Of a stretch of 64,000 nt of DNA, positions 44,922 to 52,926 are shown one piece after another. Origin of the DNA: Kushneria konosiri. GTDB lineage: Bacteria; Pseudomonadota; Gammaproteobacteria; Pseudomonadales; Halomonadaceae. The stretch's first letter is position 1. Each line of letters starts with the position of its first letter. The stretch spans positions 1,736,001-1,800,000 of the forward strand of contig NZ_CP021323.1 in assembly GCF_002155145.1 (NCBI RefSeq), read 5' to 3'. The notes under the pieces are model-generated. The model searched no databases. It was not told the DNA's origin and worked only from the letters and a program-made list of their open reading frames with translations. A program made the translations under genes and the position numbers.

Positions 44922-45386
44922 TCAAAGTTTTTTGCGTCCTCGTGGATCGATAGGTAAGACATTTGATGTAGGTAGTTGCCGTTCTAGCTCATCAATGCGG
45001 TCATACAGCTCAAGCATGTTGGCATCGGCCTCACTTAACAGGCTTGCAAGGTGATCTCGTTGCCGTGTAATTTCCTCGATCCGCTCCCGAAAGCCACGAT
45101 TTTTCTTGCGAGTCAATAAACTGACCTGACGCGCAGATTTTGGGTATTCCTCAGCATGCACTTCAATGTACTTTTGGATTTCATCAACCAAGAGAGGAAA
45201 TCGCGTTTTTTTCAAGGCAGAGGGGTCACTGCCGGCCTCTTTGGCAACGTTGTTCTGACTTAAAGGAGTACCCTTTGGCAGTCGTTCGGACTTGTTGTTT
45301 TTTAGGCGCTCGAACGCCGCGCGATACTGCTCTTCGGCGCTCGTACGCTTGGTTGAACCAGTAGAGTTACATTTGCTGGATGGCAT
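44922..45386 (-). CDS. Small coiled-coil accessory protein of the recombinase module
   Basis: This 154-residue protein is encoded last in the recombinase operon. Its start overlaps the end of the third recombinase gene by 20 bp. GGAGA precedes ATG 45384-45386. The central part contains an HTH-like segment (LSQNNVAKEAGSDPSALKK). A long C-terminal helix/coiled coil follows (RIEEITRQRDHLASLLSEAD and further heptads) with a basic tail. Tn554 has a small third protein, TnpC, in the same relative position that assists transposition. A comparable DNA-binding or synapsis role is plausible here but unproven. Confidence 0.75.
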   Translation of the reverse strand: MPSSKCNSTGSTKRTSAEEQYRAAFERLKNNKSERLPKGTPLSQNNVAKEAGSDPSALKKTRFPLLVDEIQKYIEVHAEEYPKSARQVSLLTRKKNRGFRERIEEITRQRDHLASLLSEADANMLELYDRIDELERQLPTSNVLPIDPRGRKKL

Positions 45387-47400
45387 GGCGATAGTTCTCC
45401 ACACTACGTTTCTGGGCTTCGAGTGAAGCTCTCAGAGGACTTTCTGCTTCGGCAGTAGCCAGGCGCTCGTCCAGAATTGCCTCCAACGCTTCAACTTCAT
45501 TGAGTTGCGCGGGGTCATACAGCACGTCCGCACATGGCTTGGGCTGCTCAAGAGAATCGCCTCCACCGCAATGTGCGATATTGTCGATACCGCCATAGGG
45601 ACAAGGGGCTCTACTGGTGCAAATGCCAAGCAATACAGAACGATAAGATGCTATACCTTTCTTGGCCAGATTGATCACTTTCCTGGCATCAGTAGCTGAG
45701 ATTAGCCGCACGATCTCGGATTTCCGCTTCTCACCGTGCGGGCTGACAAAACGGTCACTCGCAAGCTGTTGCAGTTGTCGTCCCAAAACTTCGTACATGG
45801 TACGGACATAAAGCGTATGGGCTTTCTCGTCCAGCCGCACTCGTGAGTGGTTCTGACCATAATAGAGGCTCATCGCTCTGGTGACATGCTTGAGCTGAAA
45901 CTGCAGGGAGGCGTCGCTGACCAGTCCCGAGGCCTGCATATTAACTGCCCCGGTTCGCCTCAGCTGGTGCCAGGCCAACGGCCATATTTTGCCAACTGCG
46001 AACTCATCAGATAACGTTGGTGTAACCATACGTGCCAACTCAAAATCTTTCTGGGTAATACGCATCTGCTCAGGGTCGAATAGCTGAAGTGCTCTTGCCA
46101 AGTATGGAATCCCGGGACGAAGAGAGTGATTGGCTTTACTCCCTCTTTTGCTCCACGGTTCAGTTGCATAGCCAATTAGATAGCGCGATTCTGAGGCTGT
46201 AGCTTTTGTTTCTGGGTGTGCGTTGGGCTCAGACAAAGCACTTTCTGTACGGAGGTTAGCGACAACCTGCATGGCTTTAACCGCTACCCTGGCTGAGGGA
46301 GAGGTTACCCAAAGGGCTTGGGAGTCAGACATGGTTTTAGTCGTGCAGCCTTGCAAGATATAAATATCACCAAAGGACGGATCCTTCTCTATTTGCAGGC
46401 AATTCGTTCGGAGGTTCCAGGCCTCTTCGACTCGCATAAGACTGAAGTTCAACAAATAGCCCAGTCCGGCTCTGCTTACGAGATTTAAGTAGCTGGTCAG
46501 TGTCTGGACACGGATCTCTCTGTCGCTCCGGCCTGTCCAGCGTTCCAGAAGGTCCGCGATACCAAACCGGCGGGCCGTATCGATGAATTGACCGTAATAC
46601 TGACGTCCAGTCTGTTGGCCGTTAGCTTCGTCAGTTGGCCACCTAAGCGGATAAAACGACTTGGGCTTTTTTTGCCCTTGAGGGGTTATGAAGTTGGACC
46701 TATAGGCGTTCACACAGAAGCGGAAGCACTCCTCTACAGACTCTTGATGAGCCAGAAAGTCGTCCAGGCATGCGCGTAAGCGTGTAACTTGGTAATGCCA
46801 GATGCGAGGTGGGATATACGGGGTCTGGTTAACCTGATGTTCAGGTAAGGATGCTGCAAGGCGCGCCAGTCCTGCGCGATCAAGGACAGTGAACCCTATA
46901 GTATTGCGGCGTTCATAAAGTTCACTTAATAGTGCTAAAAATTCGCCTGATCGGGATATTTGAAGCACTTTTGATAGTTGATCTGAAACTCGAGGAAACT
47001 GACTTAGCTCAGACGCTAGAATGCCTTCTTGAGTACATAGAACAAACAGCTTACGCATCTGATCGAAACGGGTTTTCAGACCTCGGACACCGCGTGCTCC
47101 ATTCGGGCCATACAACCACCAACCGATAATGGTTCGCAGCAAATCTGCATTCGCAGGACTAATCACGGCTGCATATTTTTTTATCGGGCCGTCACCGAAG
47201 TTGAGGATAATCGCTTTTCCTGCCCACGGATCAAGCCGCCAAATAGGATCACCCCAACGACTCACTATGTGACCAGCTGCATCAATGATGACCGGCCAAT
47301 CTCGTTGCGGTGGCCAACACGGTGGACGATAGTTGGGCGCGTCAGGAACTGCCAGAGGCGAGTCAATGGAAAGGCCAAATTGCGAAAGAGGATTTTGCAT
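45367..47400 (-). CDS. Tyrosine recombinase, third of the trio
   Basis: This 677-residue site-specific recombinase has its catalytic core in the C-terminal half. A probable Arg I region is RVEEAWNLRTNCL, the HxxR motif is WHQLRRTGAVNM, and a late His/Arg region with the probable nucleophile is HVTRAMSLYYG. An extra C-terminal region (about 540-677) carries Cys residues (ICTSRAPCPYGGIDNIAHCG), reminiscent of a zinc-binding tail. Its ATG shares one base with the stop of the second recombinase (TAATG), indicating translational coupling. It is longer than classical XerC/D-type integrases and resembles the large members of multi-recombinase elements. Confidence 0.85.
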   Translation of the reverse strand: MQNPLSQFGLSIDSPLAVPDAPNYRPPCWPPQRDWPVIIDAAGHIVSRWGDPIWRLDPWAGKAIILNFGDGPIKKYAAVISPANADLLRTIIGWWLYGPNGARGVRGLKTRFDQMRKLFVLCTQEGILASELSQFPRVSDQLSKVLQISRSGEFLALLSELYERRNTIGFTVLDRAGLARLAASLPEHQVNQTPYIPPRIWHYQVTRLRACLDDFLAHQESVEECFRFCVNAYRSNFITPQGQKKPKSFYPLRWPTDEANGQQTGRQYYGQFIDTARRFGIADLLERWTGRSDREIRVQTLTSYLNLVSRAGLGYLLNFSLMRVEEAWNLRTNCLQIEKDPSFGDIYILQGCTTKTMSDSQALWVTSPSARVAVKAMQVVANLRTESALSEPNAHPETKATASESRYLIGYATEPWSKRGSKANHSLRPGIPYLARALQLFDPEQMRITQKDFELARMVTPTLSDEFAVGKIWPLAWHQLRRTGAVNMQASGLVSDASLQFQLKHVTRAMSLYYGQNHSRVRLDEKAHTLYVRTMYEVLGRQLQQLASDRFVSPHGEKRKSEIVRLISATDARKVINLAKKGIASYRSVLLGICTSRAPCPYGGIDNIAHCGGGDSLEQPKPCADVLYDPAQLNEVEALEAILDERLATAEAESPLRASLEAQKRSVENYRHAIQQM

Positions 47401-49130
47401 TATATTGATTGTTGTCGTAGTTCTGCCAATCGAATGAACCCTGCCCAGACCGGATGATAATCACCCTCTGTGATACGGGCACTCATCTCTTCCACCCAAA
47501 GCTTTCGTATATTGTTACTTTCTTCAAAAAAACGCAGTTTGGCCGTCAGACGCTTGATCGTAAGCAAGGCTGGATGTTCTGTCGCCACCTGACTTCCTGC
47601 ACTAGGCGGGTGGTAGCATGCCAGCTCGAGTGATTTAAGGTGACGCAGGCTGCCGAGAGACCAGACATGATCTTCACTTTCGATATCCCGATGTTGCACA
47701 CAAAACAGACAGCCAGCTGCATTTATGCAATCAGGACGCGGTGCATTCCGCGGAGTTTCACTTAGCAGTTCAGGTTTGGCCGATATACATTGACCTGGGG
47801 CGGGAGAAGAAAGGGATGGGTCGGTTTTTTGATGGAAGCGTGTAATCTCCGCCATGGCGGTCTGTGGATGCGGGTCGGAATATACCCTTATTAGCGTTTC
47901 AACCGTGTGTTGAGCCATCTCTGCAACCTGTTCCGGATTCTGAGACTCACGAAGCAACCAGTTGATACGCGTTCCGCGCATTTTTCTTGGCCTTACAAGT
48001 TGTATGCCGATTTTGCTGCAAACATTCATAAGACTCGTGAATTGAGGCGGCTCTACTGTGATTCGTCCTCCAATGCGCACAAGTGGAAATAGCAAATCAT
48101 CTGGCTCGGTGGAAAACCATTCAGAGCGCCACACGAGATAATTTTCGAACCAGTTTCGGTAATTGGCATAAATTTCGAACAGTACTTCACCGTCGCGGCG
48201 CTTTTTAAAGGTGCGTACCTGATAGCCGTCTAGGTGACTGGCGTAATGGAAATGCTCGACTCGCATGGTATGGGCTTGCTGCAGGTTCATGCCGGTCTGA
48301 GCAATGAATATCAGCAGCTCGCTTTCAATGCGTAAATTGACAAGAGGATAACGAGTTCGCAGGGTTCGATCTTCCTGCCAGGCAGCACGAGCTGCCGCTG
48401 ACGCTTCTATCTGCGCCCGGGATTGGGGTCTGGTACGTCGAGCCGCTGCTTTCTCCGGTTGCGGCAGTCCTGACCATTGTTCCAAGACTTGTCCGGTGCG
48501 TAACGGGATACAAACCGGCAGCGCTCCCTTTATTGTTTCTGACGTCAATGCGTTGCATATATCAGCTAGTAAATGTCCGAACTCGAAGGTGCTTTGCAGA
48601 TTCTGTTTATCTGCTCTAGCAGTATGCACCTTGCCTTTGCTGCGTGGCTTGCGAATACGAGTGCTTTTGCTCAAGCTCGCCTGGCGGTCCAGCGCACGGT
48701 CAAGCATTGTCGCGGTGAGCCTGGTAAGGTCATATAGGGTGCCTTCACTAAAGCTGCGCTCGACTCGATAACGGTGTAGTAAGTGATCAGTCCAACGAAT
48801 GAAGGTATCGGACACCGTTTCGAGATCAAGTTTTTCTCCTGTCGCATCGCTCCAGGCAAAGAAGCGTCGCAACGCAGCAATTTTATTTTGCGCCGAGTAG
48901 CGGCTTCCGCCACCAGCAAGGTCGGCAGCCATGTGTTCGTGTAGCCGCATTACCAACTCGATGCGCTCTGGTAATAGTTGACCGAGCTCGCCCTGATCGA
49001 TCTGACTGTCAACTTTCTTCGTTTTTGCAGCAGCACCGCCTCTGTATAGCAGCGGTCGGAGATCCCATGGTCTCTCATGAATCCCGTACTCAAGTATCGT
49101 AAATGTAAGATCAACGGTGCAGCTACTCAT
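47400..49130 (-). CDS. Tyrosine recombinase, second of the trio
   Basis: This protein of about 576 residues resembles phage-integrase/TnpB-type recombinases of multi-recombinase elements. The C-terminal catalytic region shows RGTRINWLLRES and then AQHTVETLIRVYSDP, containing the His and probable nucleophilic Tyr. The Arg I region reads TGMNLQQAHTMRVEHF, with Asn where Arg is usual in TGxRxxE, so catalysis may be altered. A Cys-rich tail (CINAAGCLFCVQH) follows. ATG 49128-49130 overlaps the stop of the first recombinase by 8 bp (ATGAGTAG). A GTG at 49157 is an alternative start. Confidence 0.82.
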   Translation of the reverse strand: MSSCTVDLTFTILEYGIHERPWDLRPLLYRGGAAAKTKKVDSQIDQGELGQLLPERIELVMRLHEHMAADLAGGGSRYSAQNKIAALRRFFAWSDATGEKLDLETVSDTFIRWTDHLLHRYRVERSFSEGTLYDLTRLTATMLDRALDRQASLSKSTRIRKPRSKGKVHTARADKQNLQSTFEFGHLLADICNALTSETIKGALPVCIPLRTGQVLEQWSGLPQPEKAAARRTRPQSRAQIEASAAARAAWQEDRTLRTRYPLVNLRIESELLIFIAQTGMNLQQAHTMRVEHFHYASHLDGYQVRTFKKRRDGEVLFEIYANYRNWFENYLVWRSEWFSTEPDDLLFPLVRIGGRITVEPPQFTSLMNVCSKIGIQLVRPRKMRGTRINWLLRESQNPEQVAEMAQHTVETLIRVYSDPHPQTAMAEITRFHQKTDPSLSSPAPGQCISAKPELLSETPRNAPRPDCINAAGCLFCVQHRDIESEDHVWSLGSLRHLKSLELACYHPPSAGSQVATEHPALLTIKRLTAKLRFFEESNNIRKLWVEEMSARITEGDYHPVWAGFIRLAELRQQSI

Positions 49131-50412
49131 GATGCGGTACCCCGGAGCCGATGCCACTGAATGCCGCCATAAAGCTATTTGAGAGCGCTTGCTTGACTGG
49201 CAATGCCTGTAAAAATCGAATGTATTTAAAAGTAGTCGCTTCCGAACTGGGACTATGAAGTAGTGCGTCTCTGACCATCGAAATTACGATAGCGACATCG
49301 GTACAACTGGAAAGGCCCAGACGTGCCAATTCGGTACCGAAGGTGCAACGTGACTGGTGGAAACGAAATTTACGAAGCGCTTGTAAACCTGCTTTTGATC
49401 CTCGCTCCCGAAACGCTGACATCTCAACATTTACTGCAGATGACTGATCGGTGCTACGTCTGCCGTAAGCATTGCCAAATCGAGTCAGGAACAGCAGATC
49501 ACGCTGTTCGGGTGATGCTTTCGCCTCTCTTCTTAGCCGCCGCAATCCATTGCCATATTCAAGCAACTGATCAAGCAACGCTTCGGGAATCCAGATTTGG
49601 CCAGTCACACCAAACTTGGTGTGCACCGATGGAGAGGCGCCTGGACCTATCGCAAGGCGCAGTAGCCCTTCAGCGGAAGGGTCTGGGATAGCGTGCTTAA
49701 GGGTTTGGATCTTGAGATCACAGATACTCCCAAGCCGCATTCCAGTGAAAAAACCGAGTGCCAGCATGAGATAAAGCTCAGGCGTAGCATGCAGTGCAGC
49801 AAAATTCATGATCGCGTCGCGATCAGCCTCTGAAACTGGAAGTAATCCATCCTCAAGTGTCTGCCCAAACCGTTTACGATTCGGGATGCCAAGATCGGTC
49901 GTGATTCCACTTATTGTTCTTTCGAACCCGATCTGATCGAAGTATTTAACCAGGTAGGGCTTATCCCGCCATAAGGTAAGGGAAGGAGATAGAAGCTCCT
50001 TGTGTTTCACCCATCGATAGAACATGACGCAATTGCGCATGTACTCGGACGCTGTTGATGGACTGATCTGGCCCGCATCGCGCGTCCTTATCAACGCTCC
50101 CCGATACAACACCAAGCATCGATCAGCTTTGCGAACAGGAAACTCAAACCAATGTAGATGATGAGATTCCAAGAACTTGGCGTAATTGAGCAGGCCATTC
50201 ATGTTGCTGACAACAGTCTTTAGAGAAGCATTGCCAGTTGTTGCTCGTTCTACTGCCCACAGGTTTGCTTCCCTCCAGGGCATGCAGTCTGCCCAGAAAA
50301 GCTGAGGCAAGCCTTCAATAGATGGTTGACTGTTACTGGGCGAGTAAGTGGTAGATTTATCGCCGCATACAACGTGGTGGGGTACGAAGTGAATGCGTTC
50401 TAACGTCGCCAT
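49123..50412 (-). CDS. Tyrosine recombinase, first of the trio, next to the right junction
   Basis: This 429-residue integrase lies 80 bp inside the right junction. An N-terminal SAM-like DNA-binding region (about 55-150) precedes a catalytic domain. Arg I is in GFFTGMRLGSICDL, the HxxR motif is in KFRFHQSRCTFGTELARLG, and the probable Tyr nucleophile is in SEATTFKYIRFLQ. GGAG precedes the ATG 50410-50412. It is the promoter-proximal gene of the four-gene recombination operon. Its promoter must lie within the terminal 80 bp or in the umuC 5' fragment beyond. In the latter case the SOS promoter of umuDC could drive it. Confidence 0.87.
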   Translation of the reverse strand: MATLERIHFVPHHVVCGDKSTTYSPSNSQPSIEGLPQLFWADCMPWREANLWAVERATTGNASLKTVVSNMNGLLNYAKFLESHHLHWFEFPVRKADRCLVLYRGALIRTRDAGQISPSTASEYMRNCVMFYRWVKHKELLSPSLTLWRDKPYLVKYFDQIGFERTISGITTDLGIPNRKRFGQTLEDGLLPVSEADRDAIMNFAALHATPELYLMLALGFFTGMRLGSICDLKIQTLKHAIPDPSAEGLLRLAIGPGASPSVHTKFGVTGQIWIPEALLDQLLEYGNGLRRLRREAKASPEQRDLLFLTRFGNAYGRRSTDQSSAVNVEMSAFRERGSKAGLQALRKFRFHQSRCTFGTELARLGLSSCTDVAIVISMVRDALLHSPSSEATTFKYIRFLQALPVKQALSNSFMAAFSGIGSGVPHHE

Positions 50413-50434
50413 TCATTGCTCCGAGTTAGCTTGG

Positions 50435-50446
50435 CCATGTCCATGG
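50435..50446. repeat. Right subterminal CCATGTCCATGG motif
   Basis: This is the inverse of the left-end ATGGACATGG motif, 46 bp inside the right junction. It is a near-palindromic candidate recombinase site located directly upstream of the first recombinase gene. It could also be an operator for that gene. Confidence 0.5.
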
Positions 50447-50491
50447 CACTAACTTCATGGTTTGGGTGTCACTACTATATAACTTACTCTT

Positions 50492-50497
50492 ATCGAT
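50492..50497. other. Right junction core (attR-like) ATCGAT
   Basis: This is the second copy of the hexamer at the umuC/island boundary, encoding Ile-Asp of the 5' part. It is identical to 34281-34286. Confidence 0.8.
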
Positions 50498-50803
50498 GGA
50501 GTAGGGCTCTACAAATGGTGCAAGGGTGCGCAGTGTGGCCAGCACGCGCGCGCTCATGTCGCCATAGAGTTCGTAGTTGCTGGAGCACAGCACCAGCCCG
50601 TGGCGTGCGGTTTCCGGCGGGATATGGTGCAGCGGCATGCCCATGGGGATGCCCAATGCAATGGCCTCGCTTGAGCGGGCGATCACACAGCCGTCATTGT
50701 TGGAGAGCACAACCACGGGCAGGCCATGCAGACGCGGTCGAAACACACGTTCACAGCTGGCATAGAAGTTGTTGCAGTCCACCAGTGCGATGGGCGCCTT
50801 CAT
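50492..50803 (-). pseudogene. umuC: umuC 5' part, truncated by the island
   Basis: These 104 codons encode the N-terminus of UmuC. They begin [20 protein letters not shown] (first catalytic Asp), pass [20 protein letters not shown] and [12 protein letters not shown], and stop being umuC after VEPYSID. The frame then runs into island sequence and ends at 50426. The ATG at 50801-50803 overlaps the umuD stop (ATGA). The rest of the gene is at 33297-34286. The break falls between the Asp and Glu of the catalytic SIDE motif, so no active polymerase can be made. Confidence 0.93.
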
Positions 50804-51252
50804 CGCCGCACCGCACGCACGATGTGGGTCACCACGCCCCAGATCTGGCATTCAGCACTTCGTACCAGAATAGGCGCATGACGCGGATTGGCCGAGTGCA
50901 GGGCCGGCGTGCAGCCCCGGCAGCGCAGCTCCTTGACCAGCAGTTCGCCATCCACCACGGCAATGACGACATCGCCATGGCGGGCCTCGATGGCCCGATC
51001 CACCAGCAGCTTGTCACCGCCATGAATGCCTGACCCGTCAGGGCACTGCATTGAATCCCCTTCGGCGGTAAACATGTAGGTGGAGGTCGGGCGCGGGATC
51101 AGCTGTTCGTTAAGGTCGATGCGCCCGCCGTCATAATCCTGCGCCGGGGAGGGAAAGCCCGAAATGCCAGCCCGGACATGATAGAGGGCACAAGGGATGC
51201 TGCGTGGTGGCGGATCGATGGTCATCGCCTGTGGTGAAGTGACATGAAGCAT
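50800..51252 (-). CDS. umuD: UmuD, SOS mutagenesis protein (S24 self-cleaving peptidase)
   Basis: UmuD is processed by RecA-stimulated autocleavage to UmuD', the partner of UmuC in translesion synthesis. The 150-residue protein has the cleavage region [11 protein letters not shown] (Ser-Gly in place of the Cys-Gly of E. coli). The catalytic Ser is in FTAEGDSMQ and the Lys in [15 protein letters not shown] 51250-51252 is taken; an in-frame ATG nine codons later is possible. A LexA box lies 30 bp upstream. With umuC disrupted, UmuD has no co-encoded polymerase. It may be residual or may work with another UmuC. Confidence 0.93.
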   Translation of the reverse strand: MLHVTSPQAMTIDPPPRSIPCALYHVRAGISGFPSPAQDYDGGRIDLNEQLIPRPTSTYMFTAEGDSMQCPDGSGIHGGDKLLVDRAIEARHGDVVIAVVDGELLVKELRCRGCTPALHSANPRHAPILVRSAECQIWGVVTHIVRAVRR

Positions 51253-51282
51253 GTCGGCGGCCTGCGATAATGAAGATGATAT

Positions 51283-51298
51283 ATGTATATATATACAG
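51283..51298 (-). promoter_or_regulatory. LexA (SOS) box of umuDC
   Basis: On the minus strand the site reads CTGTATATATATACAT. It matches the gammaproteobacterial consensus CTGT-N8-ACAG at all but the last base and has the ideal alternating AT core. It is 30 bp before the umuD start. Confidence 0.9.
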
Positions 51299-51442
51299 CA
51301 TTCATGGCGCAGGCTGCCATGCTGTTCCCGCAGGATTACGACCAAACGATGAGTCGATTCATGCCAGAAGGGGAGGCGTCAACGCGGGAAACATCAGGCT
51401 CATCAAGGCCTGTTGCGGCACCATGATGCGAAGGAGCAGGGG

Positions 51443-52144
51443 TTACCTGTCAGGGACATCTTCCAGTTCGCGGCGCCAGCGCTGCAGGATGCGCCGGTGG
51501 CGGCGGGTCTTGAACTGTTCGGTACGGGCATCATCCGGGATCAGCAGCATGCGGCCATCATCGGCGCTCTGGATGTGGAACGTTCGGCGAGCACCAATCT
51601 GATGTTTTTCTGCGCCAAAAATGGCAATGAGACTGATCTCGATGGAGACCAGCGCGTCATCACCGGCAATATCATTGTGCTCGTCAAACTCGATGCCCCG
51701 GGCAAAACCGGCCTGTCGAATCATGTTGCCAAAGGTGCCGGCCTCCATGTAATCGCCCGACACCATGGGCCCCTGGCGGGTAAATTCGTGGAGGTTGATG
51801 TCCCGGCCTTCGTCCTCCCGGTCTATGTTGACCGGTCGGCCCGAGTCATCCACCACGTCGGTCACGTTGCAGAGCCACTGCGTTCTGGAGGTGGTGATGC
51901 GGGCCATGACAAGGTCAATGAAGACACTTTGCCTGCTCATGTTGCTGAACAGGCAGACCGAGTTGATGTCGCGCCCCTTGCCTCGATTGATGATGATCTG
52001 CGGACGCCGCTGCATACGAAAATTGTGCAGCAGAAGCTGGAGATAGATGGCCCAGATGATCAACATGCCTACGCTTGTGATGCCGCTGAACGTGTCGGCA
52101 TTTTCGGTAATCCATTGCCACAGGCTGCTCAGCGAAGACAACAT
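51443..52144 (-). CDS. Single-pass membrane protein of unknown function, paralogue 1
   Basis: This 233-residue protein has one N-terminal membrane segment (GMLIIWAIYLQLLLH, about residues 27-41) and a large soluble domain. I do not recognise a named family. It is clearly paralogous to the protein at 54988-55719. Both begin ML-S-LS-LW-WIT-NA, then share a basic RRP-I/L-I segment, a SNM motif, GxMxAxxF around mid-protein, IGARR-F, and a C-terminal RR-RR-L-RW stretch. It lies 44 bp downstream of a co-directional Crp/Fnr regulator gene. The pair may be a genus-specific membrane sensor or adaptor. No catalytic motif is visible. Confidence 0.8.
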   Translation of the reverse strand: MLSSLSSLWQWITENADTFSGITSVGMLIIWAIYLQLLLHNFRMQRRPQIIINRGKGRDINSVCLFSNMSRQSVFIDLVMARITTSRTQWLCNVTDVVDDSGRPVNIDREDEGRDINLHEFTRQGPMVSGDYMEAGTFGNMIRQAGFARGIEFDEHNDIAGDDALVSIEISLIAIFGAEKHQIGARRTFHIQSADDGRMLLIPDDARTEQFKTRRHRRILQRWRRELEDVPDR

Positions 52145-52188
52145 TCAAAAAATCCGGGTGGTCGATACAGGTATCTGTTGGGGGCCGA

Positions 52189-52926
52189 TCAGGAGGCCAG
52201 TTTCAGGCTGGCCGGGGCCTTGCCGCTGATGTGAAGATAATGGTTATCAAAATCGGCAAACTCGGTCAGCCGAGGCCAGTCGAGAATGGTCAGGGTCTTG
52301 CGATACAGCGAGACCAGCTCCTGATGTCTTAAAAGCTGCAGGGAGCGGTTGAGATGCACGGGCGACAGCCCCAGGGCTTCGCCCAGAGCGACCTGGGTCA
52401 GCGGAAAATACATGCTGTTGGCATTCGTCTTTTCAATGATCGCGTAGCGGGTGAAAAGCTCACAAAGCAGATGGGCCAGACGCATGGCGGCCGGACGGCG
52501 CGTCACGTTTAAAAGCCACTCCCCCATCATGGACCTGTCGACGGCCGAGGCCAGAGCAAGGCCGTGGGCAAGGCCCGATTCCGGTGTCAAACGAGAGAGA
52601 AATTTCTGCCGGTCCAAAAGCGTTACGCGAACCTCCGACAGGGCTCTGACGTTGTAGTCCAGACGGCATTGAACGGAGGAGATATCCTCGCACTGATCGC
52701 CGGGCAGAATAAGCGAGATGATTTGATCGGCACCTTCATGGGCGCTTTTGAAACGACAGGCCCAGCCGTCTGTAATGAGGGTGATCCTGTTTGGCCTTTC
52801 ACCGGCACTTGCCAGTCGCTGGCCTCTGGAAAAGCGCTGCCTGCTGTCGACACACTCCTGAATGGCCGACGTCTCTTCCTGAGTCAGGCAAGAGTAGAAA
52901 TTCATTTTATTAATGAATGAATACAT
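52189..52926 (-). CDS. Crp/Fnr-family transcriptional regulator
   Basis: This 245-residue regulator has an N-terminal cyclic-nucleotide-binding-like beta barrel (about 20-130) and a C-terminal winged HTH (about 155-225, PLTQVALGEALGLSPVHLNR). The barrel lacks the full cAMP phosphate-binding consensus. Few cysteines are present and no FNR-type Cys cluster is seen, so the signal is unknown. ATG 52924-52926 has AGAAGG just upstream; an earlier ATG at 52972-52974 is possible. It precedes the paralogue-1 gene on the same strand. Confidence 0.85.
   Translation of the reverse strand: MYSFINKMNFYSCLTQEETSAIQECVDSRQRFSRGQRLASAGERPNRITLITDGWACRFKSAHEGADQIISLILPGDQCEDISSVQCRLDYNVRALSEVRVTLLDRQKFLSRLTPESGLAHGLALASAVDRSMMGEWLLNVTRRPAAMRLAHLLCELFTRYAIIEKTNANSMYFPLTQVALGEALGLSPVHLNRSLQLLRHQELVSLYRKTLTILDWPRLTEFADFDNHYLHISGKAPASLKLAS

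Larger units (their letters stand above)
34281..50497. mobile_element. About 16.2-kb metal-resistance island with three tyrosine recombinases, inserted in umuC
   Basis: The boundaries are defined by the two halves of umuC and by ATCGAT at both junctions (34281-34286 and 50492-50497). Only one copy is needed to rebuild umuC. Three overlapping tyrosine-recombinase genes plus a small fourth gene occupy the right end and read inward. The cargo is metal homeostasis genes plus an lnt/lspA pair. Base composition is visibly lower in GC than the flanks. Remnants of dsbA, lspA and an IS5-type transposase show an eventful history. Multi-recombinase elements are known (Tn554, recombinase-in-trio elements), and umuC-like rulB genes are known integration targets in Pseudomonas. 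I cannot assign this island to a named family. Confidence 0.9.
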
